Assembly (NCBI GenBank): GCA_900467685.1
Contig: UBQX01000025.1
Location: forward strand, 91,132 to 155,131
Direction of reading: 5' to 3'
Length of the DNA: 64,000 nt
From: Hyphomicrobiales bacterium
Lineage (GTDB): Bacteria > Pseudomonadota > Alphaproteobacteria > Rhizobiales > Rhizobiaceae
Under the pieces are notes generated by a model. That model did not search any database and had not been told where the DNA came from. It saw only the letters and a program-made list of their open reading frames with translations. Positions within the stretch are counted from its first letter, which is position 1; every line of letters begins with the position of its first letter. Both the position numbers and the translations under genes were made by a program. Below, in pieces: positions 9,429-17,861 of this stretch.

Positions 9429-11585
9429 ATGAGCGGCAGCCTCACGCTCTATAGTGCGCTCTGGCATCGCGTCGAAAACCTGCGTCCGAAGATGAAGCCG
9501 GGCGTGAGAGTAGAGCGGCATGTCATCCGGGGCGAAATCTGGTATGTCACGCGGGATCGCCTCTCGGCCGCCAGTCATCGGCTGTCCGCGCCGGTTTACG
9601 CCATCCTGATGCGGATGGATGGCGACCGGACGGTCACGCGGATCTGGCAGGAAGTGGTTGAGCTCTTCGGCGCGGATGCACCATCCCAGGATCAGGTCAT
9701 CCAGATGCTCGGCCAGCTCAGCACCTTCGATCTCGTGCAGGCGGACACGCTGGCCGATGGGCGGGAACTGGCGCAGCGTGCGGAGCAGATGCGGGGCAAG
9801 CGCTGGCTGCAGCAGATCCAGAACCCGCTCTTCTTCAAGCTGCCGCTCTTCGATCCGCACCGCTTTCTGACCGTGACCGCGCATCTCGTGCGCCCGTTCT
9901 TCTCGCCGCTCGGGCTTCTGCTCTGGCTGGCCATCGTCGGCTGGTTTGTGATGCAGGGCGTCACGCACTGGCAGGAGCTGTCCGGAAACTTCAGCGACCG
10001 GCTGCTGGCGCCCGACAACCTTGTCATTCTGTTCGTGCTGTTTCCGGCCATCAAGCTCGTGCACGAGCTTGGCCATGCCTATTCGACGCGGATATTCGGC
10101 GGCGAGGTGCATGAGGTCGGCCTGATGTTCCTTGTCTTCATGCCCGCGCCTTACGTGGATGCCACCGCGTCCGCAGCTTTTGACGACAAGTGGCGGCGCA
10201 TTGTCGTGGCGGCTTCGGGCATGATGGCGGAGCTTGTTCTGGCCGCCGCCGCGATGGCGGTGTGGATTAATGCCGAGCCCGGCGTCTTGCGCTCTGCGGC
10301 CTTCAACACGATGATGATTGCCAGCGTTTCGACCCTCGTGTTCAACAGCAACCCGCTTTTGCGCTTCGATGCCTATTACATCTTCGCCGACCTCGTCGAG
10401 ATCCCCAATCTCGCGTCGCGGGCCGCGAAGTGGTGGTACTGGCTTGCCCAGCGCTACCTCTTCGGCATGCGCGAGGCCGTCAATCCGATCACGGCCCGAG
10501 GCGAGAGCTTCTGGTTTGCGGTCTATGCGCCAGCATCGCTCGTCTATCGCCTGACGGTGGTCTTTTCGATCGCGCTGGTGGTGGGCTCGTCCTATTTCTT
10601 CGTCGGTGTGGCGCTGGTCGGCTGGACGCTGGCGCAGAGTTTCGTCTGGCCGCTTCTGAAGGCGATGCAATTCGTCCTGGTGTCGCCCGCCGTCGGGCGG
10701 CGGCGCTTGCGGGCGGCAGTCGTGACGCTTGGAGGTGTTCTCGCAGCGGTGGGACTTGCCGGTTATCTTCCGCTGCCGCATGGGACGGTGGCCCAGGGCG
10801 TTCTCTGGGTCCCGGACGAGGCGAGGCTGACGGCGGCCACGCTCGGCACCGTGAAGCGCTTTCTCGTTGAACCTGGAACTCTGGTCGATGCCGGCACGCC
10901 GATTGTCGAGCTGGAAGATCCCTATATTCTGAACGAGCGCCGTCTGGCCGTCGCCCGGTTGGAAGAGCTGCGCTACCGCCTTCAGGCTGCGGAAAGTCTG
11001 GCGCCAGCGACGATTGCCGTCATCCGCAAGCAGATGGAGTTTGCCGAAACGGAGCTTGTCGATACGGAAAAGCGGATGGCCGCCCTGACGCTGACGGCGC
11101 CCTTGTCCGGCCGGGCCATCCTTCCACGCTGGCAGGACCTTGTCGGCAGTCATGCCGCGCGCGGCACGGTCCTAGGATATGTGATGCCCGACAGCCGGCC
11201 CATCGTTCGCGCCGTCGTGCCCGAAAGCGTGATCGATCTGGTGCGCAATGAAACCAGGGATGTTGCCGTGCGGCTTTCCGGCCGGCTGCTCGAACCTGTC
11301 GAGAAGGCTCATATCGCTCGGCTGGTGCCGGGGGCCGAGCGCAGACTGCCGTCGCTTGCGCTTGCGGCCAATGCGGGTGGCCCGTTCGTGCTTGATCCGG
11401 CGGCGCAGACCAAGGATGTCGCGCTGCAGGCCTTCTTCGTTGCCGATATCGCCCTGCCGGATGATTTTCGGCCGCAGGGCTGGGGCGAGCGGGTCTATGT
11501 CCGCTTCGACCACGGAACCGCTTCGCTCTTCGAGCAGGTCTATCGTTCGTTCCGCCAGATGTTCCTGAAGAGGTTCAATGTCTGA
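9429..11585 (+). CDS. PqqD-like / M50 site-2-type metalloprotease / HlyD fusion membrane protein
   Basis: I place the start at the ATG at 9429, just after the previous gene, which gives 718 residues; the frame is open further upstream but that part overlaps the previous gene. Residues ~25-110 (RGEIWYVTRDRLS...V..ILMRMDGDRTVTRIWQEV) resemble a PqqD-type winged helix, the fold that recognises leader peptides in RiPP pathways. Several membrane spans follow. One carries HELGHAY at residues 212-218, the M50 zinc site, and a later N.NPLLRFDAYY segment supplies the expected third ligand Asp. The C-terminal ~260 residues form a HlyD-like half-motif pair (ATLGTVKRFLVEPGTLVDAGTPI; LTLTAPLSGRA). It overlaps the SecA-like gene by 8 bases. 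Cleavage or gating of an exported substrate is inferred. Confidence 0.87.
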   Translation: MSGSLTLYSALWHRVENLRPKMKPGVRVERHVIRGEIWYVTRDRLSAASHRLSAPVYAILMRMDGDRTVTRIWQEVVELFGADAPSQDQVIQMLGQLSTFDLVQADTLADGRELAQRAEQMRGKRWLQQIQNPLFFKLPLFDPHRFLTVTAHLVRPFFSPLGLLLWLAIVGWFVMQGVTHWQELSGNFSDRLLAPDNLVILFVLFPAIKLVHELGHAYSTRIFGGEVHEVGLMFLVFMPAPYVDATASAAFDDKWRRIVVAASGMMAELVLAAAAMAVWINAEPGVLRSAAFNTMMIASVSTLVFNSNPLLRFDAYYIFADLVEIPNLASRAAKWWYWLAQRYLFGMREAVNPITARGESFWFAVYAPASLVYRLTVVFSIALVVGSSYFFVGVALVGWTLAQSFVWPLLKAMQFVLVSPAVGRRRLRAAVVTLGGVLAAVGLAGYLPLPHGTVAQGVLWVPDEARLTAATLGTVKRFLVEPGTLVDAGTPIVELEDPYILNERRLAVARLEELRYRLQAAESLAPATIAVIRKQMEFAETELVDTEKRMAALTLTAPLSGRAILPRWQDLVGSHAARGTVLGYVMPDSRPIVRAVVPESVIDLVRNETRDVAVRLSGRLLEPVEKAHIARLVPGAERRLPSLALAANAGGPFVLDPAAQTKDVALQAFFVADIALPDDFRPQGWGERVYVRFDHGTASLFEQVYRSFRQMFLKRFNV

Positions 11586-13551
11586 CAGGATTGATTTCCC
11601 GTCTGCGCTTGCCCTTCCACGCGGCCCGGTCGCTGCGGGCTCTGCTCACGAGCATCTTCCGATCGATCACCCGGTCACCTGGGCGTCCACACGGCTCAGT
11701 CTTGCCCTGCGCTTCTGGCGGGAGCGCCGGGTGATGGGGCAGGCTCGGGCAGCGGATCAGATGCGCAGCACTGTTCAGGCGTTTTCGGATGCAGCGCTGC
11801 AGGAACGTATCCGGATGCTTTCGATTGCATTGCGGCGGCGTGGATTGAAGTCGGATCTCGTTTGCGACGGACTGGCGGTCGTGCGGGAAGTGTCGCGCCG
11901 CACACTCGGCATCGAGCCCTATCGTGAACAGCTCGCCGCCGCCGCCGCCATCATGGCCGGCCATGTGATCGAAATGGCCACGGGGGAGGGCAAGACGCTG
12001 GTGGCGGCTACCTCTGCCGCGCTCCATGGTCTGGCGGGTCGTTCCGTGCATGTCGTGACCTCCAACGATTATCTCGCCGAGCGTGACGGGGAATATGCCG
12101 TGCCGCTTCTCGCGGGCCTGGGGCTCGGCTGTGGCATCATCGTGCATGAGCGCACGCCGGAAGAGCGCCGTTCAGCCTATCGGGCCGATGTGACCTATGT
12201 GTCCAACAAGGAGGTCGCATTCGACTACCTTCGCGACCGGCTCCTGCGCGCCTCGCCCACCGAGCAGCCCATGGTGTCGCGGTTTCAGCGCGCGATCGCG
12301 AAGAGCGAGGTCGGGCAACCCATCCAGCGCGGGCTCGATGTTGCGGTTGTCGACGAGATCGACAGTGTCCTCATCGACGAGGCCGGAACGCCGCTTTTGA
12401 TTTCGGCCGAAGGGCCGGCGCTGATCACGCAGGAGATCGCGGAAATTGCATGGGCGATGGCTGGTGAACTGCGCGAGGGCGCGCATTACGAACGTTCACG
12501 CCATGGCATTTCGGTCGAAATCACGGATGCCGGGCGGCGCTATCTCGAAACGCGCCTCTCTGACAAGGGATTGCCCTGGCTGATCGCCATCCGCCGGGAA
12601 GAACTCGTGCGCGCTGCATTGACGGCCCGTTTCATGTTGTTGCGTGACCGGCACTATATCCTCAAGGACGGCAAGGTGGTGATCGTCGACGAGAACACCG
12701 GGCGCACCATGGCTGACCGGTTCTGGGGGCATGATCTCCACCCCATGGTCGAATTCAAGGAGGGCCTTGCGCTCTCCACCTCGCGCCAGTCGCTTGCCAG
12801 CATCAGCTTCCAGCGCTTCTTCCGGCGCTATCGCATGCTGTCGGGGATGAGCGGGACGGTGGCGGAGGCTGCAAGCGAGCTGGGCAGTGTTTATCGCTTG
12901 CCGATCACGGGCATTCCGCGGCGGCGGCCGCTCCAGCGCAAGCCGCTGGGGACGAAGATATTTCCGGACCGGAAAAGCCTCTGGAACCATGTCGCAGGAG
13001 TTGTCGGTGAGCTGGCGGCGCGTGGCCAGCCGGTTCTCGTGGGCGTGACCTCCGTCAAGGAGGCGGTTCGCGCCAGCGAGGCTCTCGGCGCACGCGGCAT
13101 CGAACACCGTGTCCTCAGCGCGGCGCAGGATCGCGAGGAGGCGGAGGCGATTGCGGTTGCAGGCGAGCGCGGAGCCGTGACGGTCGCCACCAACATGGCC
13201 GGCCGCGGCACGGATATCCGTCTTGGTCCTGGCGTTGCCGAGGCAGGCGGTCTCGTGGTGTTGATGTGCGAGATGAACGATTCGCGCCGGGCGGATCGCC
13301 AGCTCATCGGCCGTTGCGGTCGCCAGGGCGATCCCGGTGCGTTTGCGGTCTACATATCGCGGGAGGATCGCGTCCTTTCGGTTTCGCCATCGCCATGGCC
13401 CTCCTTGTCGATCCTGCCTTTCATTGCCCCGCTTGCTTTCCGTCAGGGGCAGAAACGGATAGAGAAGGCCCAGCGCGATGCGCGTCGTTCCCTGGTTCGG
13501 CAGGATGAAAACCTGAGCCGAATGCTGACTTTTGCCGGAGGGCTGGACTGA
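11578..13551 (+). CDS. Short SecA-like translocase ATPase
   Basis: A 657-residue protein with the SecA motor signature. Walker A MATGEGKT lies at residues 133-140 and DEID at 259-262, followed by SVLIDEAGTPLLIS. The segment IVDENTGR is present, then LSGMSGT, TNMAGRGTDIRLG, and QLIGRCGRQGDPG from residue 575. Canonical SecA is about 850-900 residues; here the helical-scaffold/wing part is shortened and the C-terminal linker with the Cys-rich zinc finger is absent, so this is a paralogue and not the housekeeping SecA. Its start lies inside the M50-HlyD gene and its stop shares a base with the next start (TGATG), which implies translational coupling. Role inferred: energising export of the adjacent giant protein. 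Confidence 0.9.
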   Translation: MSDRIDFPSALALPRGPVAAGSAHEHLPIDHPVTWASTRLSLALRFWRERRVMGQARAADQMRSTVQAFSDAALQERIRMLSIALRRRGLKSDLVCDGLAVVREVSRRTLGIEPYREQLAAAAAIMAGHVIEMATGEGKTLVAATSAALHGLAGRSVHVVTSNDYLAERDGEYAVPLLAGLGLGCGIIVHERTPEERRSAYRADVTYVSNKEVAFDYLRDRLLRASPTEQPMVSRFQRAIAKSEVGQPIQRGLDVAVVDEIDSVLIDEAGTPLLISAEGPALITQEIAEIAWAMAGELREGAHYERSRHGISVEITDAGRRYLETRLSDKGLPWLIAIRREELVRAALTARFMLLRDRHYILKDGKVVIVDENTGRTMADRFWGHDLHPMVEFKEGLALSTSRQSLASISFQRFFRRYRMLSGMSGTVAEAASELGSVYRLPITGIPRRRPLQRKPLGTKIFPDRKSLWNHVAGVVGELAARGQPVLVGVTSVKEAVRASEALGARGIEHRVLSAAQDREEAEAIAVAGERGAVTVATNMAGRGTDIRLGPGVAEAGGLVVLMCEMNDSRRADRQLIGRCGRQGDPGAFAVYISREDRVLSVSPSPWPSLSILPFIAPLAFRQGQKRIEKAQRDARRSLVRQDENLSRMLTFAGGLD

Positions 13552-14393
13552 TGATCCACCGGGTTGCGTATGTGTTGCTGTTCGCCGGGCTGCTGGGCTC
13601 GTCTGCCTTCGCCGAGGATGTGTCTTCGGCGCTCAATTCCGCCGCGCGCAATGCATCCTGCCTGATCGAGGCCAACAGGATCATCAAGCTCTCAAGTCAG
13701 GTGCAGGGCGTTCTGGCCGAGGTGTCGGTCCGGCGTGGGGACAGGGTCAGGAAAGACCAGGTCGTCGCGTCGCTGGAATCCGAGGTGGAGGCTGCGCAGG
13801 TGGAGGCGCTGAGGCTGAAAGCCGACAGCGATGCACTGATCGCCTCCAAAAGGGCCGCGACAGCGACGCTGAGGGATGCGTTCGAGCGCCAGAAGACCCT
13901 GAACGAGCGTGGCGCGGCCTCGATCCAGCAGATGCAGAAATCGGAAATGGAATATGTGCTGGCGGCGGCCGAGTTCGAGCAGGCCGTGCTAGACCAGAAG
14001 CTGGTGCGCATCGATTTGAAGCGGGCCGAGGCGGCGTTCGTCCGGCGCAGCCTGCGGGCGCCCGTTGATGGCGTCGTGACGCAGGTCGTGCTCGATCCCG
14101 GCGAATTTGCCGATCCCCAGCAGATGGCCATGGAGATTGCCGAGACGGCGGTCCTGCGGGTGGAGCTTTACCTGCCTTTGAATGTTTATCCTCTGGTGAA
14201 AGTCGGCCTTCCGGCGACCATCATGCCCGAGGCGCCCATCGGTGGTTCCTACCCAGCGAGGATCGTTAGCAAGGATGGACAGATCGATTCGGCGAGCGGA
14301 CTTTTCCAGGTGCAGTTCGAGCTTGCCAATCCGGACGGGCTCGTGCCCGGCGGCATTCGTTGCAGCGCGCAGTTCGAGCCGGCGGTGAGATAG
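13551..14393 (+). CDS. HlyD-family periplasmic adaptor subunit
   Basis: A 280-residue protein with an N-terminal signal peptide (hydrophobic residues ~5-20, then SSAFAED). The mature part is a compact membrane-fusion protein: lipoyl half (SSQVQGVLAEVSVRRGDRVRKDQVVASL), a ~75-residue coiled coil, second half (SLRAPVDGVVTQVVLDPGE) and a beta-barrel domain ending VPGGIRCSAQFEP. It has no long membrane anchor, unlike the GAF-HlyD protein. The start codon overlaps the SecA-like stop by one base. This is the last gene of the operon; the next gene is convergent, 48 bases away. It probably bridges the inner-membrane components to an outer-membrane channel that is not encoded in this window. Confidence 0.87.
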   Translation: MIHRVAYVLLFAGLLGSSAFAEDVSSALNSAARNASCLIEANRIIKLSSQVQGVLAEVSVRRGDRVRKDQVVASLESEVEAAQVEALRLKADSDALIASKRAATATLRDAFERQKTLNERGAASIQQMQKSEMEYVLAAAEFEQAVLDQKLVRIDLKRAEAAFVRRSLRAPVDGVVTQVVLDPGEFADPQQMAMEIAETAVLRVELYLPLNVYPLVKVGLPATIMPEAPIGGSYPARIVSKDGQIDSASGLFQVQFELANPDGLVPGGIRCSAQFEPAVR

Positions 14394-14441
14394 CCGGTTT
14401 GGTGCCCGCGGCGTTGTCTGTTGAAAGGCCGGGGCTTCACC

Positions 14442-15596
14442 TCAATGGGCAAACTGCAACGTCGCCAGAAACAATATGATCCCCAGCGCCATCACAAACG
14501 CCGCGCCTGCGATCTCGATTGTTGTCCCAATCTTCTCGCCCAAGGTTCCATCTCCGGCTAGCTTCACCGCCAGTCCCTTGGCTGACACGGCCATGATGGC
14601 CAGCAGGGACACCGTGATGGCGGTACCCACGGACATGGCGAAGACGGAGAGGATGCCGCCGAGATAGAGGCTGTTGAGGAGCGAGAAGGTCACGACGATG
14701 ATCGCGCCGGAGCAGGGGCGGAGCCCCACGGCGACGACGGCGGAGAAGGCTTCCTTGAGGCTGAAGTTCTCGCCGCCCAGCGATTGGGGGGAGGGCATGT
14801 GGGCGTGCCCGCATTCTTCGCAGAAATCGGCGACGGCGGCCTTATTCGTCTTGGCCGTGCCAAGGAGGCCTGTCGGCTGGGCCGAGCCGGCGCCAAGCTT
14901 AAGGCTTGATTTCACGGGGGCGAGGCGCTGCACGGCGGTGTGGTCGCAGGCGCAGAAGGCATCGTCGTCATGGGCGTGGAACTGCAGGCCTGCCGGCATG
15001 CCGGCCATGGCTGCGGCGGGCGCGCGGCGGGCGGATTTGGAGACGAGGCTGCGGACCTTGCGCACCAGCATCCAGAAGCCGAAGGCCGCGACCAGAAGGT
15101 AACTTCCCTGTTCAAGGAAGTCTGTGGCGTTGGTCAGCGTAATGGAGGTGCCGCGCAGAATAAGATAGGCGGCGCCGACGACGAGGAGCGCGGTGATGCC
15201 CTGCAGGAAGGACGATATGATCGCAATCACGATGCCGCGCTTCAGCTGAATCTCGTTGGCGATCATGTAGGAGGAGATCACGGCCTTGCCGTGTCCCGGA
15301 CCTGCGGCGTGGAAGACGCCGTAAAGGAAGGAGAGGCTGACCAGCGTCCACAGCTTCCACGGATCCTGGCGCATGGCGATGAGCGATTGCGTCAGCGCGC
15401 GGTAGAAGGTCTGCTGCTGGACATTGACCCAGGCGAGGAAAGGACCGCCGAAACCGGATGTGTTGAAAGAGGGCTCGGCCGTGCCGATGCCGAGCGGCGA
15501 GCCGGCATGGGCCGCCAGCGGCATGAGGAGGGGGGAGAGGATCGCGGCGGCGGCAAGCGCCAGAAGCAGGCGTCTTGTGTTTCGCGCGGTCAGCAT
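14442..15596 (-). CDS. NicO/RcnA-family nickel/cobalt efflux transporter
   Basis: A 384-residue polytopic membrane protein of the NicO/HoxN-like family. An N-terminal signal-like segment is followed by about six spans. The motif FHAAGPGHGKAVISSY carries the conserved His residues of the first metal-site helix, and VGLRPCSGAIIV the later one. Between them lies a His/Asp/Cys-rich loop (HAHDDDAFCACDH) likely to bind metal. The stop codon of the upstream DUF1007 gene overlaps this start by 7 bases, so the pair is one operon. Function inferred: export of Ni or Co; which metal cannot be read from sequence. Confidence 0.85.
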   Translation of the reverse strand: MLTARNTRRLLLALAAAAILSPLLMPLAAHAGSPLGIGTAEPSFNTSGFGGPFLAWVNVQQQTFYRALTQSLIAMRQDPWKLWTLVSLSFLYGVFHAAGPGHGKAVISSYMIANEIQLKRGIVIAIISSFLQGITALLVVGAAYLILRGTSITLTNATDFLEQGSYLLVAAFGFWMLVRKVRSLVSKSARRAPAAAMAGMPAGLQFHAHDDDAFCACDHTAVQRLAPVKSSLKLGAGSAQPTGLLGTAKTNKAAVADFCEECGHAHMPSPQSLGGENFSLKEAFSAVVAVGLRPCSGAIIVVTFSLLNSLYLGGILSVFAMSVGTAITVSLLAIMAVSAKGLAVKLAGDGTLGEKIGTTIEIAGAAFVMALGIILFLATLQFAH

Positions 15597-16234
15597 GTGA
15601 CGTCTATCCGTGTTGCGAAGAGCTTGGACATGGTGGTCCCCATCGGATCGTTGAAGAAGGCTTGTGTCAGCGTCTTCTGGTTCTGCGCGATGACTTCGTC
15701 GGGATTCGGGCGGACCACCTTGTGCTGGCAGGCCTTGAAGCCATTGCCCTCAACGACGATGTCCTTGTCGGTGGCGAAATCGAGCGATGTGTAGAGCGTC
15801 GGGTCCCAGACGCCGAAGGTCATGTCGCCTTTCAGCGGCATGGGCGTTGCCGGCTTGACGGCGAAGAGCATCAGGAGCTGGCCGTCCTTGTAGTCGACAT
15901 TGATGACGTCGGGCGGTGCGATGTCGATCTTCTTTCCGTCCTGCGTGATGTTCGTATAGTAGTCGAAGTCGGCCAGCGACTCCTTCACCGTCTTGCCGAC
16001 GGCCTTCAGCTCTTCCGGGTCGAGCTTCAGGTTCTTGTTCTTGTCGAAGTCCAGAAGCACGGTCGAGGAAAAGACTTCGTCGAATCGCCAGACGTTGCGC
16101 AGTTCCTTCACGTTGCCGTCATCACCGGCGACGACTTTCAGCCTTGCCTCCACGAAGATATGCGGATGGGCAAAGGCCGCTGCGGGCAAGAGAAGGCCGG
16201 CGAGCGTTGTGAGAAGGGCAAGCTTGCGGGTCAT
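15590..16234 (-). CDS. DUF1007 family exported protein
   Basis: I chose the ATG at 16234 over a longer reading because it gives a clear signal peptide (MTRKLALLTTLAGLLLPAAA, cleavage after AFA) and a mature start HPHIFVEA, which is characteristic of DUF1007. The product is 214 residues. An acidic stretch DFDKNKNLKLDPEE resembles an EF-hand-type metal loop. DUF1007 genes commonly sit beside NicO-type exporters, as here, so a periplasmic metal-binding accessory role is likely. The two reading frames overlap by 7 bases. Confidence 0.85.
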   Translation of the reverse strand: MTRKLALLTTLAGLLLPAAAFAHPHIFVEARLKVVAGDDGNVKELRNVWRFDEVFSSTVLLDFDKNKNLKLDPEELKAVGKTVKESLADFDYYTNITQDGKKIDIAPPDVINVDYKDGQLLMLFAVKPATPMPLKGDMTFGVWDPTLYTSLDFATDKDIVVEGNGFKACQHKVVRPNPDEVIAQNQKTLTQAFFNDPMGTTMSKLFATRIDVTC

Positions 16235-16365
16235 GGAACCATCGTTTGTCAAAAGGTCATGCGCGTGTCGGGGGCCTGATTGGTCCTCAATCTGGACGAA
16301 AATGAGCCCGGGTACACGCTGCATGATGTCGCGGCAGCATCTCACGCCCGCAGCCGGGCGCAAAG

Positions 16366-17256
16366 TTACAATTTTTTAAACCAGGCCTGCAGGAAGTCGA
16401 CAAAGGTGCGCACCTTGGCCGGCAGATGCCGCCTATGCGGATAGACCGCATAGATGCCGCGGTCGCTCGGCAGATATTCGTTGAACAGCACGACAAGCTC
16501 GCCGTTCTCGATGTGCTTGCGGGCGACGAAGTCGGGCAGCAGCGCCACGCCCAGGCCGGCCAGCGCGCCGCGCAGCGTCGCCGTCGGGCTGTTTACCTCG
16601 ATGGGGCCGGAGACCTGAACGGAGAAGGAGGAGCCGTCCGGCTCGAAGAAGCGCAGTACGCCCTTGCGGCGGCTGTTGGAATCGATGAGGCAGGGCACGT
16701 TTGCCAGGCCGGTCGGATGGTCGAGGCCCTTGTGACGGGCGAGAAATTCCGGCGTCGCGCAGATGTTGAGGCCGAAATCGGTGATCTTGCGGGCGATGAG
16801 GCCGGAATCTTCCAGCTTGGTCACGCGGATGGCAAGGTCGAAACCTTCCTCGACCAGATCGACGAATCGATCCTCCGCCATGATTTCCAGCGACAGGTCG
16901 GGATGCAGCTTGGCGAAGTCGATGAGGCAGTGGCCGACATCGGCGTCTACGAAGGTGCGCGGCACGGAGACTTTCAGGCGGCCCTTCAGGTCCGTGTTGT
17001 TCTCGCGCACCAGATCGGCGAGTTCGTCGATCTCCTTGAGGATTTCCGAGGCTGAGCGGTAATAGGTCTTGCCGGCTTCGGTGAGCGAGAATTGCCGGGT
17101 GGTGCGATTGAGGAGAAGGGCGCCGAGCTCGTCTTCCAGTTCGCGCACATATTTGGAGAGCAGTGCCTTGGAACGTCCGAGTTTGCGGGCTGCGGCCGAA
17201 AAGCCCTCCGCGTCCACGACGTCGATGAAGGCCCTGATCCGCGTGAGAGTATCCAT
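16366..17256 (-). CDS. LysR-family transcriptional regulator
   Basis: A 296-residue protein of the usual LysR length. An N-terminal winged helix (MDTLTRIRAFIDVVDAEGFS, AAARKLGRSKALLSKYVREL) is followed by a periplasmic-binding-like effector domain (GRLKVSVPRTF; LEDSGLIARKI; GLGVALLPDFVA). It belongs to the subgroup that acts on nearby oxidoreductase or efflux genes, but the effector is unknown. It lies between the DUF1007/NicO pair (same strand, 131 bases downstream) and the divergent decarboxylase leader, so either neighbour could be a target. Confidence 0.88.
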   Translation of the reverse strand: MDTLTRIRAFIDVVDAEGFSAAARKLGRSKALLSKYVRELEDELGALLLNRTTRQFSLTEAGKTYYRSASEILKEIDELADLVRENNTDLKGRLKVSVPRTFVDADVGHCLIDFAKLHPDLSLEIMAEDRFVDLVEEGFDLAIRVTKLEDSGLIARKITDFGLNICATPEFLARHKGLDHPTGLANVPCLIDSNSRRKGVLRFFEPDGSSFSVQVSGPIEVNSPTATLRGALAGLGVALLPDFVARKHIENGELVVLFNEYLPSDRGIYAVYPHRRHLPAKVRTFVDFLQAWFKKL

Positions 17257-17329
17257 TTTGCCTCGCTAAATATTTTCGGGAATATAGGTCCTCCGTACGC
17301 CCCTTTTCAATCATTTGGGAAAATTTGGC

Positions 17330-17855
17330 TAGGGTCAAAAAAACTCTTGATTACGACAGCGAATGTTCTTATCTCCGCGGTTGCCCAAAGTCGCACGTGC
17401 CTGTGGGTGTCCGCCGACCCTCGAACTGGGATTTAATCCCTAAGGTGAGGGTATCGGTAAGGTACCTGGAACTAACCGCTCCAGTCGCTATTCCGGCCAA
17501 CCGGGAAATGCGAGGACATCTTGAAGCAACGACGGTGCGGGCCTTTCTGGTGTCTGCCGGCTTTCCAACAGCCGGGGTTACTGAAGAGGCACACCTTCAT
17601 TGCCGGAAGTGCGGTCGGGTTCTCCCCTCCAATCCAAGGCAGACAAAGTGAATGATCGCTCCCTTGTGGGCGTTTGTTCGTCATTTGCGTTTGCGTTCCG
17701 CTCAGGTTCCAGGGTCTCCACCGGCTGGTTCCTGATCGCCGCGTCATCCGCGCTTTGTCCTTCGGGAATATTCTGATTCTCGAAGCCATGCCGTTCCAAC
17801 GCCCCGTTCGATGAACGTTCGGGTCGATGGGTAACTGACTCTGGATTTTTGGAGA
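17330..17855 (+). ncRNA. Long structured leader resembling the alphaproteobacterial speF RNA element
   Basis: About 530 bases precede the decarboxylase with no convincing gene. They hold clear helices: CCGACCCTC (17414-17422) with GAGGG/TCGG (17447-17457) around an inner GGGAT/ATCCC hairpin (17428-17440), and CCGGCT/AGCCGG (17557-17575). The speF motif is a reported candidate cis-regulatory RNA in front of alphaproteobacterial COG0019 decarboxylase genes, and position and size match. The identity rests on context and visible folding, not on a covariance-model search. Exact limits are approximate. Confidence 0.6.
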
Positions 17856-17861
17856 CCCGCC

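Noticed and set aside
7541..11153. Minus-strand open frames of over 600 residues under the GAF-HlyD and M50 genes
   Set aside because: No domain, no start signals, and they lie fully under well-supported genes.
17325..17651. A 108-residue plus-strand open frame before odc with a CxxC-like segment
   Set aside because: No ribosome-binding site or known family, and it lies in the region that folds as the speF-like leader.
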